A DNA stretch of 64,000 nt from Blastococcus saxobsidens (lineage in GTDB: Bacteria > Actinomycetota > Actinomycetes > Mycobacteriales > Geodermatophilaceae). The stretch lies in contig NZ_POQT01000011.1 in NCBI RefSeq assembly GCF_002938435.1, positions 49,073 to 113,072 of the forward strand. Reading direction: 5' to 3'. Every line of letters begins with the position of its first letter. Position 1 is the stretch's first letter. Both the position numbers and the translations under genes were made by a program. Shown piece by piece: positions 8,667 to 20,907 of this stretch. The notes below the pieces were generated by a model. The model was not told the origin of the DNA. It saw only the letters and a list, made by a program, of their open reading frames with translations, and searched no databases.

Positions 8667-9533
8667 CTAGTGACCGTCGGCGACAGCCGCCCGTTCCCGC
8701 TCGATGAGCTCCTTGCTGCGCACCAGCCGCAGCAGCGTGACCACCAGCAGCCCGCCGGCCATGTTGAGCAGCACCGTGTACCAGAACCAGGCGATCCAGT
8801 CGCCGTAGCCGATCGGCCCGCCGGCGTGGATGCCGGCGAAGATGATCAGCGAGTCCAGGACCGAGTGGAACAGCACGAGGCCGGCGAGCACGAACGCTCC
8901 GGCCACGGCGGCGACGATCTTGCCGCCCTCGCTCTCCGCACCCTGCTGCATGCGGGTCATCAGCGTGATGGAGCTGCCGGCCAGGAAGGCCAGGGCCATC
9001 GACTGCAGGTTCAGCGGGGCGTCGACGAACTCGGTGGCCGATTCCACCGCCGTCGCGCCGAGCTCGGGCAGCGCGACCACCACGACCCACATGACCAGCC
9101 AGCCGCCGACCAGGTTGGCCACCAGGGTGCCGCTCCACAGCCGGGCCAGCTGGCCGATCCGGGCACGGCCGGCGACCACGGCCGTCACCGGCAGGAGGAA
9201 GCCCTCGGTGAACAGCTCGCTGCGGGCCAGCAGGAGGGCGATGAAGCCGACGCTGAAGGCCAGGCCGGCCAGCAGGTGGCTGCCCGTCTCGGCGTACACG
9301 GCCAGCAGCGCGAGCACGCCCACGCCGACCTCGAAGCCGCCGGCCAGACCGGTGGTGAGCACCTCGCGCCAGGTGCGGTGCAGCCGCTGGGCCCCCTCGT
9401 CGACGACGCGGTCGAAGGCCTGCACCACCTCGTCCTCGACGGGGGCGTCGCTGCTGCCGAGCTCCTCGCGTGCGCTCTGCTCGTCCGCGGCGTCCTGCGG
9501 GCTCCGCTCGTCACGGGCATGGTCCAGTGCCAC
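8667..9533 (-). CDS. Formate/nitrite transporter family channel
   Basis: 288-residue membrane protein of the FNT family. After about 60 acidic N-terminal residues come six hydrophobic segments: VGVGVLALLAVYAETGSHLL, AFSVGFIALLLARSELFTE, LWSGTLVANLVGGWL, SMALAFLAGSSITLMTRMQ, GAFVLAGLVLFHSVLDSLI and a last helix ending LLVVTLLRLV. The SELFTEGFLLP and LVANLVGG elements match the FNT constriction regions. GTG 9533 is preferred over the upstream ATG because GGAGGAGG lies four bases before it. The transported anion could be formate, nitrite, hydrosulfide or another monovalent acid. Divergent from katE. Confidence 0.85.
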   Translation of the reverse strand: MALDHARDERSPQDAADEQSAREELGSSDAPVEDEVVQAFDRVVDEGAQRLHRTWREVLTTGLAGGFEVGVGVLALLAVYAETGSHLLAGLAFSVGFIALLLARSELFTEGFLLPVTAVVAGRARIGQLARLWSGTLVANLVGGWLVMWVVVVALPELGATAVESATEFVDAPLNLQSMALAFLAGSSITLMTRMQQGAESEGGKIVAAVAGAFVLAGLVLFHSVLDSLIIFAGIHAGGPIGYGDWIAWFWYTVLLNMAGGLLVVTLLRLVRSKELIERERAAVADGH

Positions 9534-9665
9534 GGGGCCTCCTCCGGCTCCGGACGCCGACGCCACGGCTCGGCGGCGTGTCCGCATGGCGGGCTACCCG
9601 CGCGGATGCGGCCCACACCGACTGCCCCGTCACCGGCCGGCGCCTCCCGCCCTGCGGAAGGCGCC

Positions 9666-9692
9666 GTTTCCCCGATGCGACGGCCCGGGTAG
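9666..9692 (+). promoter_or_regulatory. Candidate SigB/SigF-type promoter of katE
   Basis: GTTT (9666-9669) and GGGTAG (9687-9692) are separated by 17 bases, close to the actinobacterial general-stress sigma consensus GTTT-N14-17-GGGTA. It ends 40 bp before the catalase start. In this 200-bp intergenic region it is the only such pair I saw on this strand. Confidence 0.45.
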
Positions 9693-9732
9693 CCGCCCGG
9701 AGATCGAAGCAGCCCGATGATCAGGAGAACCC

Positions 9733-11856
9733 GTGCCCCCCACGCGCAAGCCGAACACGTCCGCCCCCAGGACCGTCAGCCCCACCGGCGTCGGCTACGA
9801 CGGACCCGAGGACGGCCGCGACCCGCGGGCCCAGGCCGGCGACACGCTGACCACCCCGAACGGTGTCCGCGTCGCCGACACCGACCACTCGCTCAAGGCG
9901 GGGCCCCGCGGCCCGGTGCTGCTGGAGGACTTCCACCTCCGCGAGAAGATCATGCACTTCGACCACGAGCGCATCCCGGAGCGCGTCGTGCACGCCCGGG
10001 GCGCCGGCGCGCACGGCGTCTTCACCGCCTACGGCACGGCGTCCAAGGTCACGCGCGCCGCGGTGCTGGCCGAGAAGGGCCTGCAGACGCCGGTCTTCGT
10101 GCGGTTCTCCACCGTGCTGGGCTCGCGCGGCTCGGCCGACACGGTGCGCGACACCCGCGGGTTCGCGACGAAGTTCTACACGAAGGAAGGCACCTGGGAC
10201 CTGGTCGGCAACAACATGCCGATCTTCTTCATCCAGGACGCGATCAAGTTCCCGGACATCATCCACGCGGGCAAGCCGCACCCGGATCACGAGATCCCCC
10301 AGGCGCAGTCGGCCCACGACACGTTCTGGGACTTCGTCACGCTCCACACCGAGGCCACCCACCACACGATCTGGAACATGAGCGACCGGGGCATCCCGCG
10401 CAGCTACCGGACGATGGAGGGCTTCGGCGTCCACACCTTCAGGCTGGTCAACGCCGAGCGCGAGACCGTCCTGGTGAAGTTCCACTGGAAGCCGAAGCTC
10501 GGCGTGCACTCCCTCACCTGGGAGGAGGCGCAGATCGCCGGCGGCGTCGACCCGGACTTCCACCGTCGCGACCTCTACGAGTCGATCGAGGCCGGCGCCT
10601 TCCCGGAGTGGGAGCTCGGCATCCAGGTCTTCCCCGACACCCCCGAGGAGACGTTCGAGGGGATCGACCTGCTCGACCCGACCAAGATCGTGCCGGAGGA
10701 GCTCGCCCCGGTGCAGCCCATCGGCCGGCTGGTCCTGAACGCCAACCCGACCAACTTCTTCGCCGAGACCGAGCAGGTCGCCTTCCACACCGGTCACCTG
10801 GTGCCGGGCATCGAGGGCACCAACGACCCGTTGCTCCAGGGCCGCAACTTCTCCTACCTGGACACCCAGCTCTCCCGGCTGGGCGGGCCGAACTTTACCC
10901 AGATCCCGATCAACCGCCCGCACGCGCCGGTGAACGACAACACCCGCGACGGCTTCCACCAGCACGCCGTCCACCAGGGGCAGGCGCCGTACACGCCGAA
11001 CTCGGTCGACGGCGGCAGCCCCTTCCCGGCCGACTGGTCGGAGGGCGGGTACGTGCACGTGCCGCGCGTGGTCAGCGGCCAGGTGGCCCGCACCGCACCG
11101 GCGTCCTTCGACGACCACTACTCGCAGCCGGCGCTGTTCTACAAGAGCCTGACCACCATCGAGCAGCAGCACGTGGTCGACGCCTACACCTTCGAGCTCG
11201 GCAAGTGCTTCGAGCAGCCGATCAAGGAGCGCGCGCTCACCGTCCTGGCCCGCATCCACGCGGACCTGTGCTCGCAGGTGGCCGCCGGGCTCGGGCTCCC
11301 GGTGCCGAAGAAGATCAAGGCGGAGAAGGTGCGGGGTGAATCTCCGGCCCTGCGCCAGATCAAGCCCACGCCCTTCCCGATCGACGGCCGGATCATCGGC
11401 GTCGTCGCCGGGCCGGAGGCCGACCTCAGGGGCATCGCGAAGCTGCGGGCGGCGCTCGAGGCCGAGGGCGCCCAGGTCAAGGTCGTCGCCCCGCACGGCG
11501 GGCAGCTGGTCAGCGGCAAGGACGTCGAGATCGTCGAGCGGACCTTCGCCACCGGCCGGTCCATCGAGTTCGACGCGATCGTCGTCGCCGACGGCGCACC
11601 GAAGGACGGTGACTTCCGCGCCCTGGTGATGCTGCAGGAGGCGTTCCGCCACCTGAAGGGCATCGGGGCCTGGGGCGACGGCGTCGAGGTGCTGCGCGCC
11701 GCCGGCATCGACCCGAAGGCCCCGGGCGTGATCACCGGCAGGAAGGCGAACGCCGCGATGGCCGCCGAGACCGTCGCAGCCCTGGGCATGCACCGCGCCT
11801 GGGACCGCACCCCGCTGGTTCGCTCGTCGATGGTGCCGCCGACCGTCCGCGCCTGA
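9733..11856 (+). CDS. katE: Large-subunit (clade 2) catalase with C-terminal DJ-1/PfpI-like domain
   Basis: 707-residue monofunctional haem catalase that converts hydrogen peroxide to water and oxygen in the cytoplasm. The catalytic core shows FDHERIPERVVHARGAGAHG with the distal-site His, FVRFSTVLGSRGSADT, NNMPIFFIQDAIKFPD with the catalytic Asn, and the proximal haem segment FSYLDTQLSRLGG with its Tyr. Beyond about residue 550 a flavodoxin/DJ-1-like domain follows (GRIIGVVAGPEADLRGI, VVAPHGGQL, VIVADGAPKDGDF), typical of E. coli KatE-type (HPII) enzymes of about 700-750 residues. GTG 9733 is preceded by AGGAGA. A candidate stress-sigma promoter lies upstream and a perfect hairpin terminator follows. 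Confidence 0.96.
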   Translation: MPPTRKPNTSAPRTVSPTGVGYDGPEDGRDPRAQAGDTLTTPNGVRVADTDHSLKAGPRGPVLLEDFHLREKIMHFDHERIPERVVHARGAGAHGVFTAYGTASKVTRAAVLAEKGLQTPVFVRFSTVLGSRGSADTVRDTRGFATKFYTKEGTWDLVGNNMPIFFIQDAIKFPDIIHAGKPHPDHEIPQAQSAHDTFWDFVTLHTEATHHTIWNMSDRGIPRSYRTMEGFGVHTFRLVNAERETVLVKFHWKPKLGVHSLTWEEAQIAGGVDPDFHRRDLYESIEAGAFPEWELGIQVFPDTPEETFEGIDLLDPTKIVPEELAPVQPIGRLVLNANPTNFFAETEQVAFHTGHLVPGIEGTNDPLLQGRNFSYLDTQLSRLGGPNFTQIPINRPHAPVNDNTRDGFHQHAVHQGQAPYTPNSVDGGSPFPADWSEGGYVHVPRVVSGQVARTAPASFDDHYSQPALFYKSLTTIEQQHVVDAYTFELGKCFEQPIKERALTVLARIHADLCSQVAAGLGLPVPKKIKAEKVRGESPALRQIKPTPFPIDGRIIGVVAGPEADLRGIAKLRAALEAEGAQVKVVAPHGGQLVSGKDVEIVERTFATGRSIEFDAIVVADGAPKDGDFRALVMLQEAFRHLKGIGAWGDGVEVLRAAGIDPKAPGVITGRKANAAMAAETVAALGMHRAWDRTPLVRSSMVPPTVRA

Positions 11857-11867
11857 CCCACTGCGCG

Positions 11868-11907
11868 CGAGAGCGCCGGTCCTGCGCGTGCGGGACCGGC
11901 GCTCTCG
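11868..11907. terminator. Bidirectional hairpin terminator
   Basis: A 15-bp perfect inverted repeat (11868-11882 with 11893-11907) and a 10-base loop lie between the convergent katE and aldehyde dehydrogenase genes. Confidence 0.85.
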
Positions 11908-11913
11908 TGCGTG

Positions 11914-13485
11914 TCAGCGGATGAAGGGGGCGCGCTCGAGCGCCTTGAGGCCGGCCGTCATCACCTTCGCGTAGCGGTCCAGCGGCAGGCCCGGCATGGG
12001 GCCGACCGGCAGCCCGCGCTGGACGGCGACGGTCTGGCTCTCGGTGTACTTGAGGATGCCCTCGCGCCCGTGCCGGCGGCCCACGCCGGAGTCCTTCATG
12101 CCGCCCATGGGCGCGTCGTGCGACGCCCAGGCCGCGGCGTAGGCCTCGTTGACGTTGACCGTGCCGGCCTGGATACGGGTGGCGAGCTCCGCACCGCGCG
12201 CCGGCGTCGTCCAGATGCTGGCGTTCAGCCCGTACTCGGTGTCGTTGGCCCGCTCGACCGCCTCCTCGGCGTCGCGCACCCGGCTGATCGCCACGACCGG
12301 CCCGAAGGTCTCGCCCCGGGCCAGCTCCATGTCGTCGGTGACGCCCTCGAGCACGGTCGGCTCGTAGAACAGCGGGCCGAGGTCGGGCCGCGCCTTCCCG
12401 CCGGCGAGCACGCGGGCCCCCTTCGCGACGGCGTCGTCGACGTGCCGGGAGACGACGTCGAGCTGGTCGGCGCTGACCAGCGAGCCCATCTCGGCCTCCC
12501 ACGTCAGCCCCGCGGCCAGCTTCATGCGCTCCACCCGCTCGACGAACGCCGGGACGAAGCGGTCGTAGATGCCGTCCTCCACGTACATGCGCTCCACCGA
12601 GATGCACAGCTGGCCGGAGTTGGAGAAGCAGGCGCGCACCGCGCCCTCGACGGTCCTGTCCAGGTCGGCGTCGGCCAGCACGACCATCGGGTTCTTGCCG
12701 CCGAGCTCCGCGGAGAAGCCGATCAGCCGCCGCGCGCACTGCTCGGCGACGATCCGCCCGGTGGCGGTGGAGCCGGTGAACATCAGGTAGTCGACGCCCT
12801 CGATCAGCGGGGTGCCGAGGTCGCGGCCGGCGCCGGTGACCACCTGGAACAGCTCCCGGGGCAGGCCGGCCTCGAGGAGCAGCTCGACGGCGATGAGCGC
12901 GGTGAACGGCGTCTGGGCGTCGGGCTTGAGGACGATGCCGTTCCCGGCCAGGAGCGCCGGGATCGCGTCGGAGACGGCGAGCGTGAGCGGGTAGTTCCAC
13001 GGGCTGATGACGCCGATCAGGCCCTTGGGGTGGTGGTGCTCGACGGTGCGGGTCAGCACCGGCAGGGCGCCCTGGCGGCGGGTCGGGCGCAGGTGCCTGG
13101 CCGAGGTGTTCGCGTAGTACCGCGCGGTCATGGCGACGTCGGCCAGCTCCTCGAAGGCACTCACCCGCGCCTTGCCGGTCTCGGCCTGCGCGACGTCGAG
13201 GATCTGCTCCTGCCGCTCCAGGACCAGGTCGTGGTAGCGCAGCATCACCGCGGCCCGCTCGGCCAGCGGACGCCGCGCCCACTCCGCCTGCGCCGCCCGC
13301 GCCCGCCGCTGTGCCTCCCGGACGTCGTCGGCGGTGCAGGTCGGCACCTCGCCGACGACGTCTCCGGTGAACGGCGCGTACGAGGCCTGGCGGGGCCGGT
13401 CGGGCGCGGCGGTGACCAGGGCGGCGAGCCGGGAGACCAGCGCCGGGTCCAGAGCCGGGGACGGGTGCGGGGCGGTCGTCGTCAT
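11914..13485 (-). CDS. Succinic-semialdehyde dehydrogenase
   Basis: 523-residue aldehyde dehydrogenase. Oxidises succinic semialdehyde to succinate with NAD(P)+, linking GABA or the 2-oxoglutarate decarboxylase bypass to the TCA cycle. Seen: ISPWNYPLTL with the catalytic Asn, VLKPDAQTP with the cofactor Lys, FTGSTATGR, AELGGKNP with the general-base Glu, and SNSGQLCISVERMYVEDG with the catalytic Cys. The QLCISVER context matches the GabD2-type enzymes of actinobacteria, so I favour succinic semialdehyde over other aldehydes. ATG 13485 gives a slightly long, Thr/Pro-rich N-terminus. The stop of the flavin reductase gene is 19 bp upstream on the same strand, so the three minus-strand genes may be one operon. 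Confidence 0.85.
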   Translation of the reverse strand: MTTTAPHPSPALDPALVSRLAALVTAAPDRPRQASYAPFTGDVVGEVPTCTADDVREAQRRARAAQAEWARRPLAERAAVMLRYHDLVLERQEQILDVAQAETGKARVSAFEELADVAMTARYYANTSARHLRPTRRQGALPVLTRTVEHHHPKGLIGVISPWNYPLTLAVSDAIPALLAGNGIVLKPDAQTPFTALIAVELLLEAGLPRELFQVVTGAGRDLGTPLIEGVDYLMFTGSTATGRIVAEQCARRLIGFSAELGGKNPMVVLADADLDRTVEGAVRACFSNSGQLCISVERMYVEDGIYDRFVPAFVERVERMKLAAGLTWEAEMGSLVSADQLDVVSRHVDDAVAKGARVLAGGKARPDLGPLFYEPTVLEGVTDDMELARGETFGPVVAISRVRDAEEAVERANDTEYGLNASIWTTPARGAELATRIQAGTVNVNEAYAAAWASHDAPMGGMKDSGVGRRHGREGILKYTESQTVAVQRGLPVGPMPGLPLDRYAKVMTAGLKALERAPFIR

Positions 13486-13504
13486 GGCGCCACCTTGCCG
13501 CAGG

Positions 13505-14285
13505 TCAGGTGGCTCCGCCGCTGGGACCGAACTGCTCCACCCGGATGGCCGCCGCCGGGATGCCGAGCGTCTCGAGCAGCCGGGTGGCCGCCCCGGCGAA
13601 CGCGGCCGAGCCGCACACGAACGCCGTCTGACCGGGCTCCCACAGCGGCACGAGGTCCGCGGCGCTGAGCCGGCCGGCGGGGCGGATGCCGCTCGGCTCA
13701 CGGGTGGTCGCGACCAGCGCCCCGGCGGCCCACAGCTCGTCGGCGTAGGGCAGCAGCTCCAGCTCGCGGACCGAGACCGCGATGCGGAGCAGGTCGGTGC
13801 GCCCGAGGGCCCGGGCGGTGCGCAGCATCGACACGAACGGGACGACGCCGCTGCCGCCGGCGACCAGCAGGGCCGGCGTCGCGCCGTCCCACACGAACCA
13901 GCCGCCGATCGGACCGCGGACCTCCAGCTCGTCGCCGGGCTCCACGACGTCGGCCAGGTGGGTGGACACCTCGCCGTCGTCCAGCCGCTCGACGAACAGC
14001 TCCACCAGCGGGTCGCCCGGGGCGGAGGCGATCGAGTACGACCGCTGGGCGGTGTAGCCGTCGGGCGCGGTGAGCCGCACCACGTAGTGCTGGCCGGGCA
14101 GGTGGTCCACGCGGTCGGCGACGTCGAGCCGCAGCTGCACCGAGCGCGGCACGGAACGTCGCACGCCGGCGACCGTGGCGGTGCGCCACCCGCCGCTGGG
14201 CGCACCGGCGACCCCGGCACCGAGCACGGCCCCGTCCAGAGGCTCGCCCCGAGCTTGCGAGGGGTGAGGAGGACGGGGTCCTTCT

Positions 14286-14293
<8 letters not shown>
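13505..14293 (-). CDS. Ferredoxin-NADP+ reductase-like flavoprotein
   Basis: 262-residue flavoprotein of the ferredoxin reductase superfamily. A beta-barrel FAD domain shows PGQHYVVRL and RSYSIASAPGD (the RxYS flavin-binding motif), followed by a pyridine-nucleotide domain with GGSGVVPFVSMLR and AFVCGSAAFAGAATRLLE. No [2Fe-2S] domain is present. GTG 14293 overlaps the end of the upstream molybdopterin oxidoreductase gene by 8 bp, so they are co-translated. It plausibly passes electrons to or from the molybdoenzyme, an inference from coupling seen in many actinobacteria. Confidence 0.85.
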
Positions 14294-14894
<601 letters not shown>

Positions 14895-14994
14895 GGACGC
14901 ATTCTCCCCCGCCGCGAGGCGGCCCAACCGGCGCCTCCCTGACCTGCAGGATGTCACCACCACCCGCCTGGCTGCGGTGAGGGCACCCTTACAT

Positions 14995-15009
14995 GAGGTG
15001 TGTCACCTC
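14995..15009. promoter_or_regulatory. Short inverted repeat upstream of sdhC
   Basis: A GAGGTG-N3-CACCTC palindrome sits about 50 bp before the sdhC start in the divergent region with the molybdoenzyme gene. It could be an operator for sdh control. I do not recognise it as a known regulator site, and a 6-bp arm is weak evidence. Confidence 0.3.
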
Positions 15010-15058
15010 GCGTTGGCTTGGTGGCAAGGCCCGTGTGGTCATAGCGTTGTCAGTTGTG

Positions 15059-15757
15059 GTGACGGTGACGCACGCGACGCGCAGGACCCCGAAGGCTTCG
15101 AAGACCACGTCGGTCTTCAAGAAGGCCGTGATGGCCGTCAGCGGCATCATCCTGGTGCTGTACCTGATCGCCCACGTGATCGGGAACCTGAAGGCATTCT
15201 CCGGGGCGGAGTCCTTCAACTCCTACTCCGGGTGGATCCGCACGGTCGGCAACCCGGCACTCCCCGGCGCCACGGCCCTGTGGGTCATCCGGATCGTGCT
15301 GCTCGTCGCGGTGATCGCCCACATCTGGGCGGCGGTCTCGCTGTGGCGTCAGGCCAAGCGCGCCCGCCCCGAGCGGTACGTGACCAAGAAGGCCGTGGCG
15401 CAGAACTACGCCTCGCGGACGATGCGCTGGGGCGGCGTGATCATCCTCGCCTTCATCATCTACCACATCCTGGACCTCACCACGGGCACGGTGAACCCCG
15501 AGGGCTTCGACAGCACGCCGTACGACCGGCTGGTCGCGAGCTTCCAGAACCCGTTCGTCACCGCCTTCTACGCGATCTCGGTCATCCTGCTGGGTATGCA
15601 TCTGCGGCACGGCATCTGGAGCGCCACGCAGACCCTCGGTCAGAGCAACCGCCGCCGCGAGAAGACCGTGAGCGCCTTCGCGTTCGCCTTCGCGACCCTG
15701 ATCACCGCCGGCTTCCTGCTCGTGCCCCTCTCCGTCCTCTTCGGGCTCATCGACTAA
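15059..15757 (+). CDS. sdhC: Succinate dehydrogenase cytochrome b subunit
   Basis: 232-residue membrane anchor of complex II, of the single-subunit, diheme cytochrome b558 type used by many actinobacteria. Five hydrophobic helices: [79 protein letters not shown] and a last one ending [17 protein letters not shown]. Histidines in IAHVIGN, AHIWA, YHILD and GMHLRHG are the expected haem ligands. GTG 15059 gives VTVTHATRR. Alternatives at 15056 and 15065 are in frame. No good ribosome site precedes them, so leaderless translation is possible. First gene of sdhCAB. Confidence 0.9.
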   Translation: MTVTHATRRTPKASKTTSVFKKAVMAVSGIILVLYLIAHVIGNLKAFSGAESFNSYSGWIRTVGNPALPGATALWVIRIVLLVAVIAHIWAAVSLWRQAKRARPERYVTKKAVAQNYASRTMRWGGVIILAFIIYHILDLTTGTVNPEGFDSTPYDRLVASFQNPFVTAFYAISVILLGMHLRHGIWSATQTLGQSNRRREKTVSAFAFAFATLITAGFLLVPLSVLFGLID

Positions 15758-15767
15758 GGACCCCCAG

Positions 15768-17710
<1,943 letters not shown>

Positions 17711-17714
<4 letters not shown>

Positions 17715-18520
17715 CAGCCACCATGCAGTCCAGCGTCGGCAACCCCGGCGCGGAGAAGCGCGGGATGAACCTCACCCTGCGCATCTGGCGCCAGCAGGGT
17801 CCCACGGCCAAGGGCAAGATGGTGACCTACAAGATCACCGACATCTCCCCCGACATGTCCTTCCTCGAGATGCTGGACGTGCTCAACGAGCAGCTGATCC
17901 TGCAGGGCGACGACCCGGTCGCCTTCGACCACGACTGCCGCGAGGGAATCTGCGGCATGTGCGGAGTCATGATCAACGGGCAGGCGCACGGCCCGCAGCA
18001 GACCACCACGTGCCAGCTGCACATGCGCTCGTTCAAGGACGGCGACTCGATCGACATCGAGCCGTGGCGCGCGACCGCCTTCCCCGTGATCAAGGACCTC
18101 GCCGTCGACCGGCGGGCGTTCGACCGGATCATCCAGGCCGGTGGCTACATCAGCGTGCCCACCGGTACCGCGCCGGACGCGCACGCCACCCCGGTGCCCA
18201 AGGCCGACTCGGACGCGGCGTTCGACGCCGCGACCTGCATCGGCTGCGGGGCCTGCGTGGCGGCCTGCCCGAACGCGTCCTCGATGCTGTTCACCGCCGC
18301 GAAGGTCACCCACCTCGGGCTGATGCCGCAGGGCCAGCCGGAGCGCAACGACCGGGTGGTCAACATGATCGCGCAGCAGGACCGCGAGGGCTTCGGCGGC
18401 TGCACGAACATCGGCGAGTGCTCGGCCGCCTGCCCCAAGGGCATCTCGATGGAGACCATCTCGCGGCTGAACCACGACCTGCTCGGCGCCCTGCGCGCCG
18501 GCGCGCGACCCAAGAGCTGA
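17711..18520 (+). CDS. sdhB: Succinate dehydrogenase iron-sulfur subunit
   Basis: 269 residues carrying electrons from SdhA to the membrane haems. The [2Fe-2S] ligands are in [10 protein letters not shown] plus a downstream Cys (TTTCQLHMR), the [4Fe-4S] ligands in [12 protein letters not shown] and the [3Fe-4S] ligands in [18 protein letters not shown] 17711 overlaps the sdhA stop. An in-frame ATG at 17723 is the alternative start. Two hairpins follow within 65 bp. Confidence 0.95.
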
Positions 18521-18522
18521 GC

Positions 18523-18582
18523 CGCATCGCCCCCTGGGGCGATGCGCGGAAGAGGCCCCCTCCGGATGCCCGGAGGGGGCCT
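18523..18582 (+). terminator. Tandem hairpin terminator after sdhCAB
   Basis: Two inverted repeats: 18523-18546, with an 11-bp potential stem and tight loop, and 18553-18582, a perfect 13-bp stem with loop ATGC followed by TCT. They end the sdh operon ahead of a convergent gene. Confidence 0.8.
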
Positions 18583-18615
18583 TCTGCGCGCACGGGCGGC
18601 TGTGGCCGGCCCCGC

Positions 18616-20907
18616 TCAGCCGATGCGGGCGGTGGCCCGATCCTCCAGCCAGAGCCAGAGCTGCTCGGGCGGCAGCGGCCGGCTGAGGTGGTAGCCCTGG
18701 ACGAGGTCGCACCCCAGGTTGGCCAGGGCGTCGACGGTGGCCTGGTCCTCCGCGCCCTCGGCCACCAGCACCAGGCCCAGCGCGTGGGCCAGCTGCAGCG
18801 TGGAGGTGACGATCGACTCGGCGCGGGCGCTGCCGGTCATGGCCGACACGAAGGTGCGGTCCAGCTTCAGCTCGGTCACCGGCAGAGCGGCCAGGTAGGC
18901 GAGGCTGGAGTGCCCGGTCCCGTAGTCGTCGATGGCGACCCCGACGCCGGCGTCGCGGAGCCGGCCGAGCACGCGCACGGCACGCTCCCGGTCCTCCATG
19001 AGCAGGGACTCGGTGACCTCGAGGACGAGCGAGCGGGCCGACCGACCGTGGTCGCGGAGCAGCGCGGCGACGTGGTCGGGGAACTGCTCGTCGACCAGGT
19101 TCGACGGGCTGACGTTGACCGCCATGGTCAGCTCCCGGCCCTCGTCGGCCCAGCTCCGCGCCTGGGCCAGCGCCATGTCGATGACCTGCGTGGTGAGCCG
19201 GCTCATCAGCCCGGCGGACTCCGCCAGGTCGATGAAGCTGTCCGGGTAGAGCAGTCCGCGGGTCGGGTGCTGCCAGCGCACGAGGGCCTCGACACCGTCG
19301 ATCTGCCCGGTGCTCAGCGCCAGCTTCGGCTGGTAGTGCAGCACGAGCTCGTGCTGGTCGAGGGCGCGGCGCAGCTGGGCGACGTCCTCCAGGCGGTGGC
19401 GTCCGTGGCCGTCGCGCGCCTCGTCGTAGACGTTGACGCCCTGCCGGCCCCCCTTGGCCGCGTACATGGCCAGGTCGGCCAGCTGCAGCAGCTCGGCGGT
19501 GCTCGTCGAGTCCGTCGGGCCGACGGCGATGCCGATGCTGACCTCGACGCCGAGCTCGACCCCGCCGAAGACGAACGGCCGGTGGAACTGCTCCCGCAGC
19601 CGGTGGCCCAGGGCCAGTGCGGCCGCGACGTCGAGGTCCTCGGCCAGCACCACGAACTCGTCGCCGCCCAGGCGGGCCAGCAGGTCCTCGGCCCGCAGCC
19701 GGTCGCGGAGCCGGTCGCCGACCTCGCGCAGCAGCGCATCGCCCACGGAGTGGCCCAGCGAGTCGTTGATCTCCTTGAACCGGTCGAGGTCCAGCACCAG
19801 GACGGCGATGGAGGTCCCCTCGGCCAGCCGCTCGTCGGCGGCCACGAAGGACTCGAAGACCGAGCGCCGGTTGGGCAACCCGGTGAGCTCGTCGGTCCGC
19901 GCCTGCTTGAGGCTGTCGGCCAGCGCCCGCACGTCCCGGAAGGTCAGACCGGTGCGTGCGAGGGCGGCCAGCACGGCGGCCATCGCCAGCGAGCCGGCCA
20001 CGGGGTCGCCGTCGGCCAGGTAGCCGTGGAAGAGGATGCCGAGGGCGACCAGCGCGCAGGCGGCCGGCACGACGAGCGGCCGCTGGGCGGCGACGGCGGT
20101 GTCCAGCCGGACCGGCCGGGGCGCGACGCAGGCTGCCAGCCCGAAGGCGATGAAGGCCAGGCCCCAGAGGGTGTCCAGCGGTCCGCCGACGACGTAGGTG
20201 CCGCGCACGACCTGGTAGGCGTAGGCGGTGTCGGCGACGACGAACAGCGCGAGCCCACCGGTCATCCACCACCAGCCGGGGCTCGCCTCGCGGCCGACGA
20301 GGACCAGCCCGCCGGCGACGAGCCCGAAGAGGAAGAGGTCGGCGGCGGCGTAACCCATGCTGGCGATCAGGGCCAGGTCCTGCCCCGCCTCCTGCAGAAG
20401 GGCTCCGAGTGCCAGGGCCGCGGCCACCGCGGCCGCGGTCAGCCCGGTGACCGCGCAGTCCAGCCAGGTGCTCAGGGGAAGCCGCCGGGTGCGCCGCCGG
20501 ATCAGCAGGAGCAGCCCGACGAAGGCCAGCGGGTAGAAGCCCATGGACGCGGCGTCGGACCACGACGGCTGCGGGACGACGGCGACGTGCCGGTAGTGGA
20601 ACTCGTACGCCGCCGCACCGGTCAGGTAGCACGCAACGGCACCGGCGAAGGACCACCAGACGGCGCGACCGGCCCCGGCCGCACCCCGGACGACGAGCAT
20701 GACCACGAGCGAGGCGAGGAAGAGCAGCTTGCCCTTCTCGGCCAGCAGGGAGGCGACCGCGCCGACCCCGGCGGCGCTGGCGAGCGAGGCGAGGACCCAG
20801 GAACCTCCGAAGACGATCCCCATGACCCGGACAGCGCGCAGCGACCGGTCGCCGCCGCGCTGGTGGGCGCGCGCCTCCCGGGACGCCTCGGACCGCCGTG
20901 TCCACAT
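18616..20907 (-). CDS. GGDEF-EAL cyclic-di-GMP protein with large membrane sensor region
   Basis: 763 residues. About nine hydrophobic helices fill the first 340 residues, a multi-pass sensor of unknown ligand. Then comes a GGDEF domain (DLDRFKEINDSLGHSVGD, ARLGGDEFVVL) with an intact RxxD inhibitory site (RAED) five residues before GGDEF, and an EAL domain with EALVRWQHP, VTESLLMED, DDYGTGHSS, KLDRTFV and QGYHLSRPL. The usual AEGVE loop reads AEGAED, a mild deviation in the EAL core. Unlike the protein at 4.8 kb, cyclase feedback inhibition should work here. Monocistronic; upstream is a 130-bp gap to a DUF1028 gene. Confidence 0.9.
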   Translation of the reverse strand: MWTRRSEASREARAHQRGGDRSLRAVRVMGIVFGGSWVLASLASAAGVGAVASLLAEKGKLLFLASLVVMLVVRGAAGAGRAVWWSFAGAVACYLTGAAAYEFHYRHVAVVPQPSWSDAASMGFYPLAFVGLLLLIRRRTRRLPLSTWLDCAVTGLTAAAVAAALALGALLQEAGQDLALIASMGYAAADLFLFGLVAGGLVLVGREASPGWWWMTGGLALFVVADTAYAYQVVRGTYVVGGPLDTLWGLAFIAFGLAACVAPRPVRLDTAVAAQRPLVVPAACALVALGILFHGYLADGDPVAGSLAMAAVLAALARTGLTFRDVRALADSLKQARTDELTGLPNRRSVFESFVAADERLAEGTSIAVLVLDLDRFKEINDSLGHSVGDALLREVGDRLRDRLRAEDLLARLGGDEFVVLAEDLDVAAALALGHRLREQFHRPFVFGGVELGVEVSIGIAVGPTDSTSTAELLQLADLAMYAAKGGRQGVNVYDEARDGHGRHRLEDVAQLRRALDQHELVLHYQPKLALSTGQIDGVEALVRWQHPTRGLLYPDSFIDLAESAGLMSRLTTQVIDMALAQARSWADEGRELTMAVNVSPSNLVDEQFPDHVAALLRDHGRSARSLVLEVTESLLMEDRERAVRVLGRLRDAGVGVAIDDYGTGHSSLAYLAALPVTELKLDRTFVSAMTGSARAESIVTSTLQLAHALGLVLVAEGAEDQATVDALANLGCDLVQGYHLSRPLPPEQLWLWLEDRATARIG

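Noticed and set aside
11914..14220. Single fusion of the aldehyde dehydrogenase with an upstream 240-residue extension
   Set aside because: The extension is the flavin reductase gene read out of frame; ATG 13485 gives a normal-length dehydrogenase.
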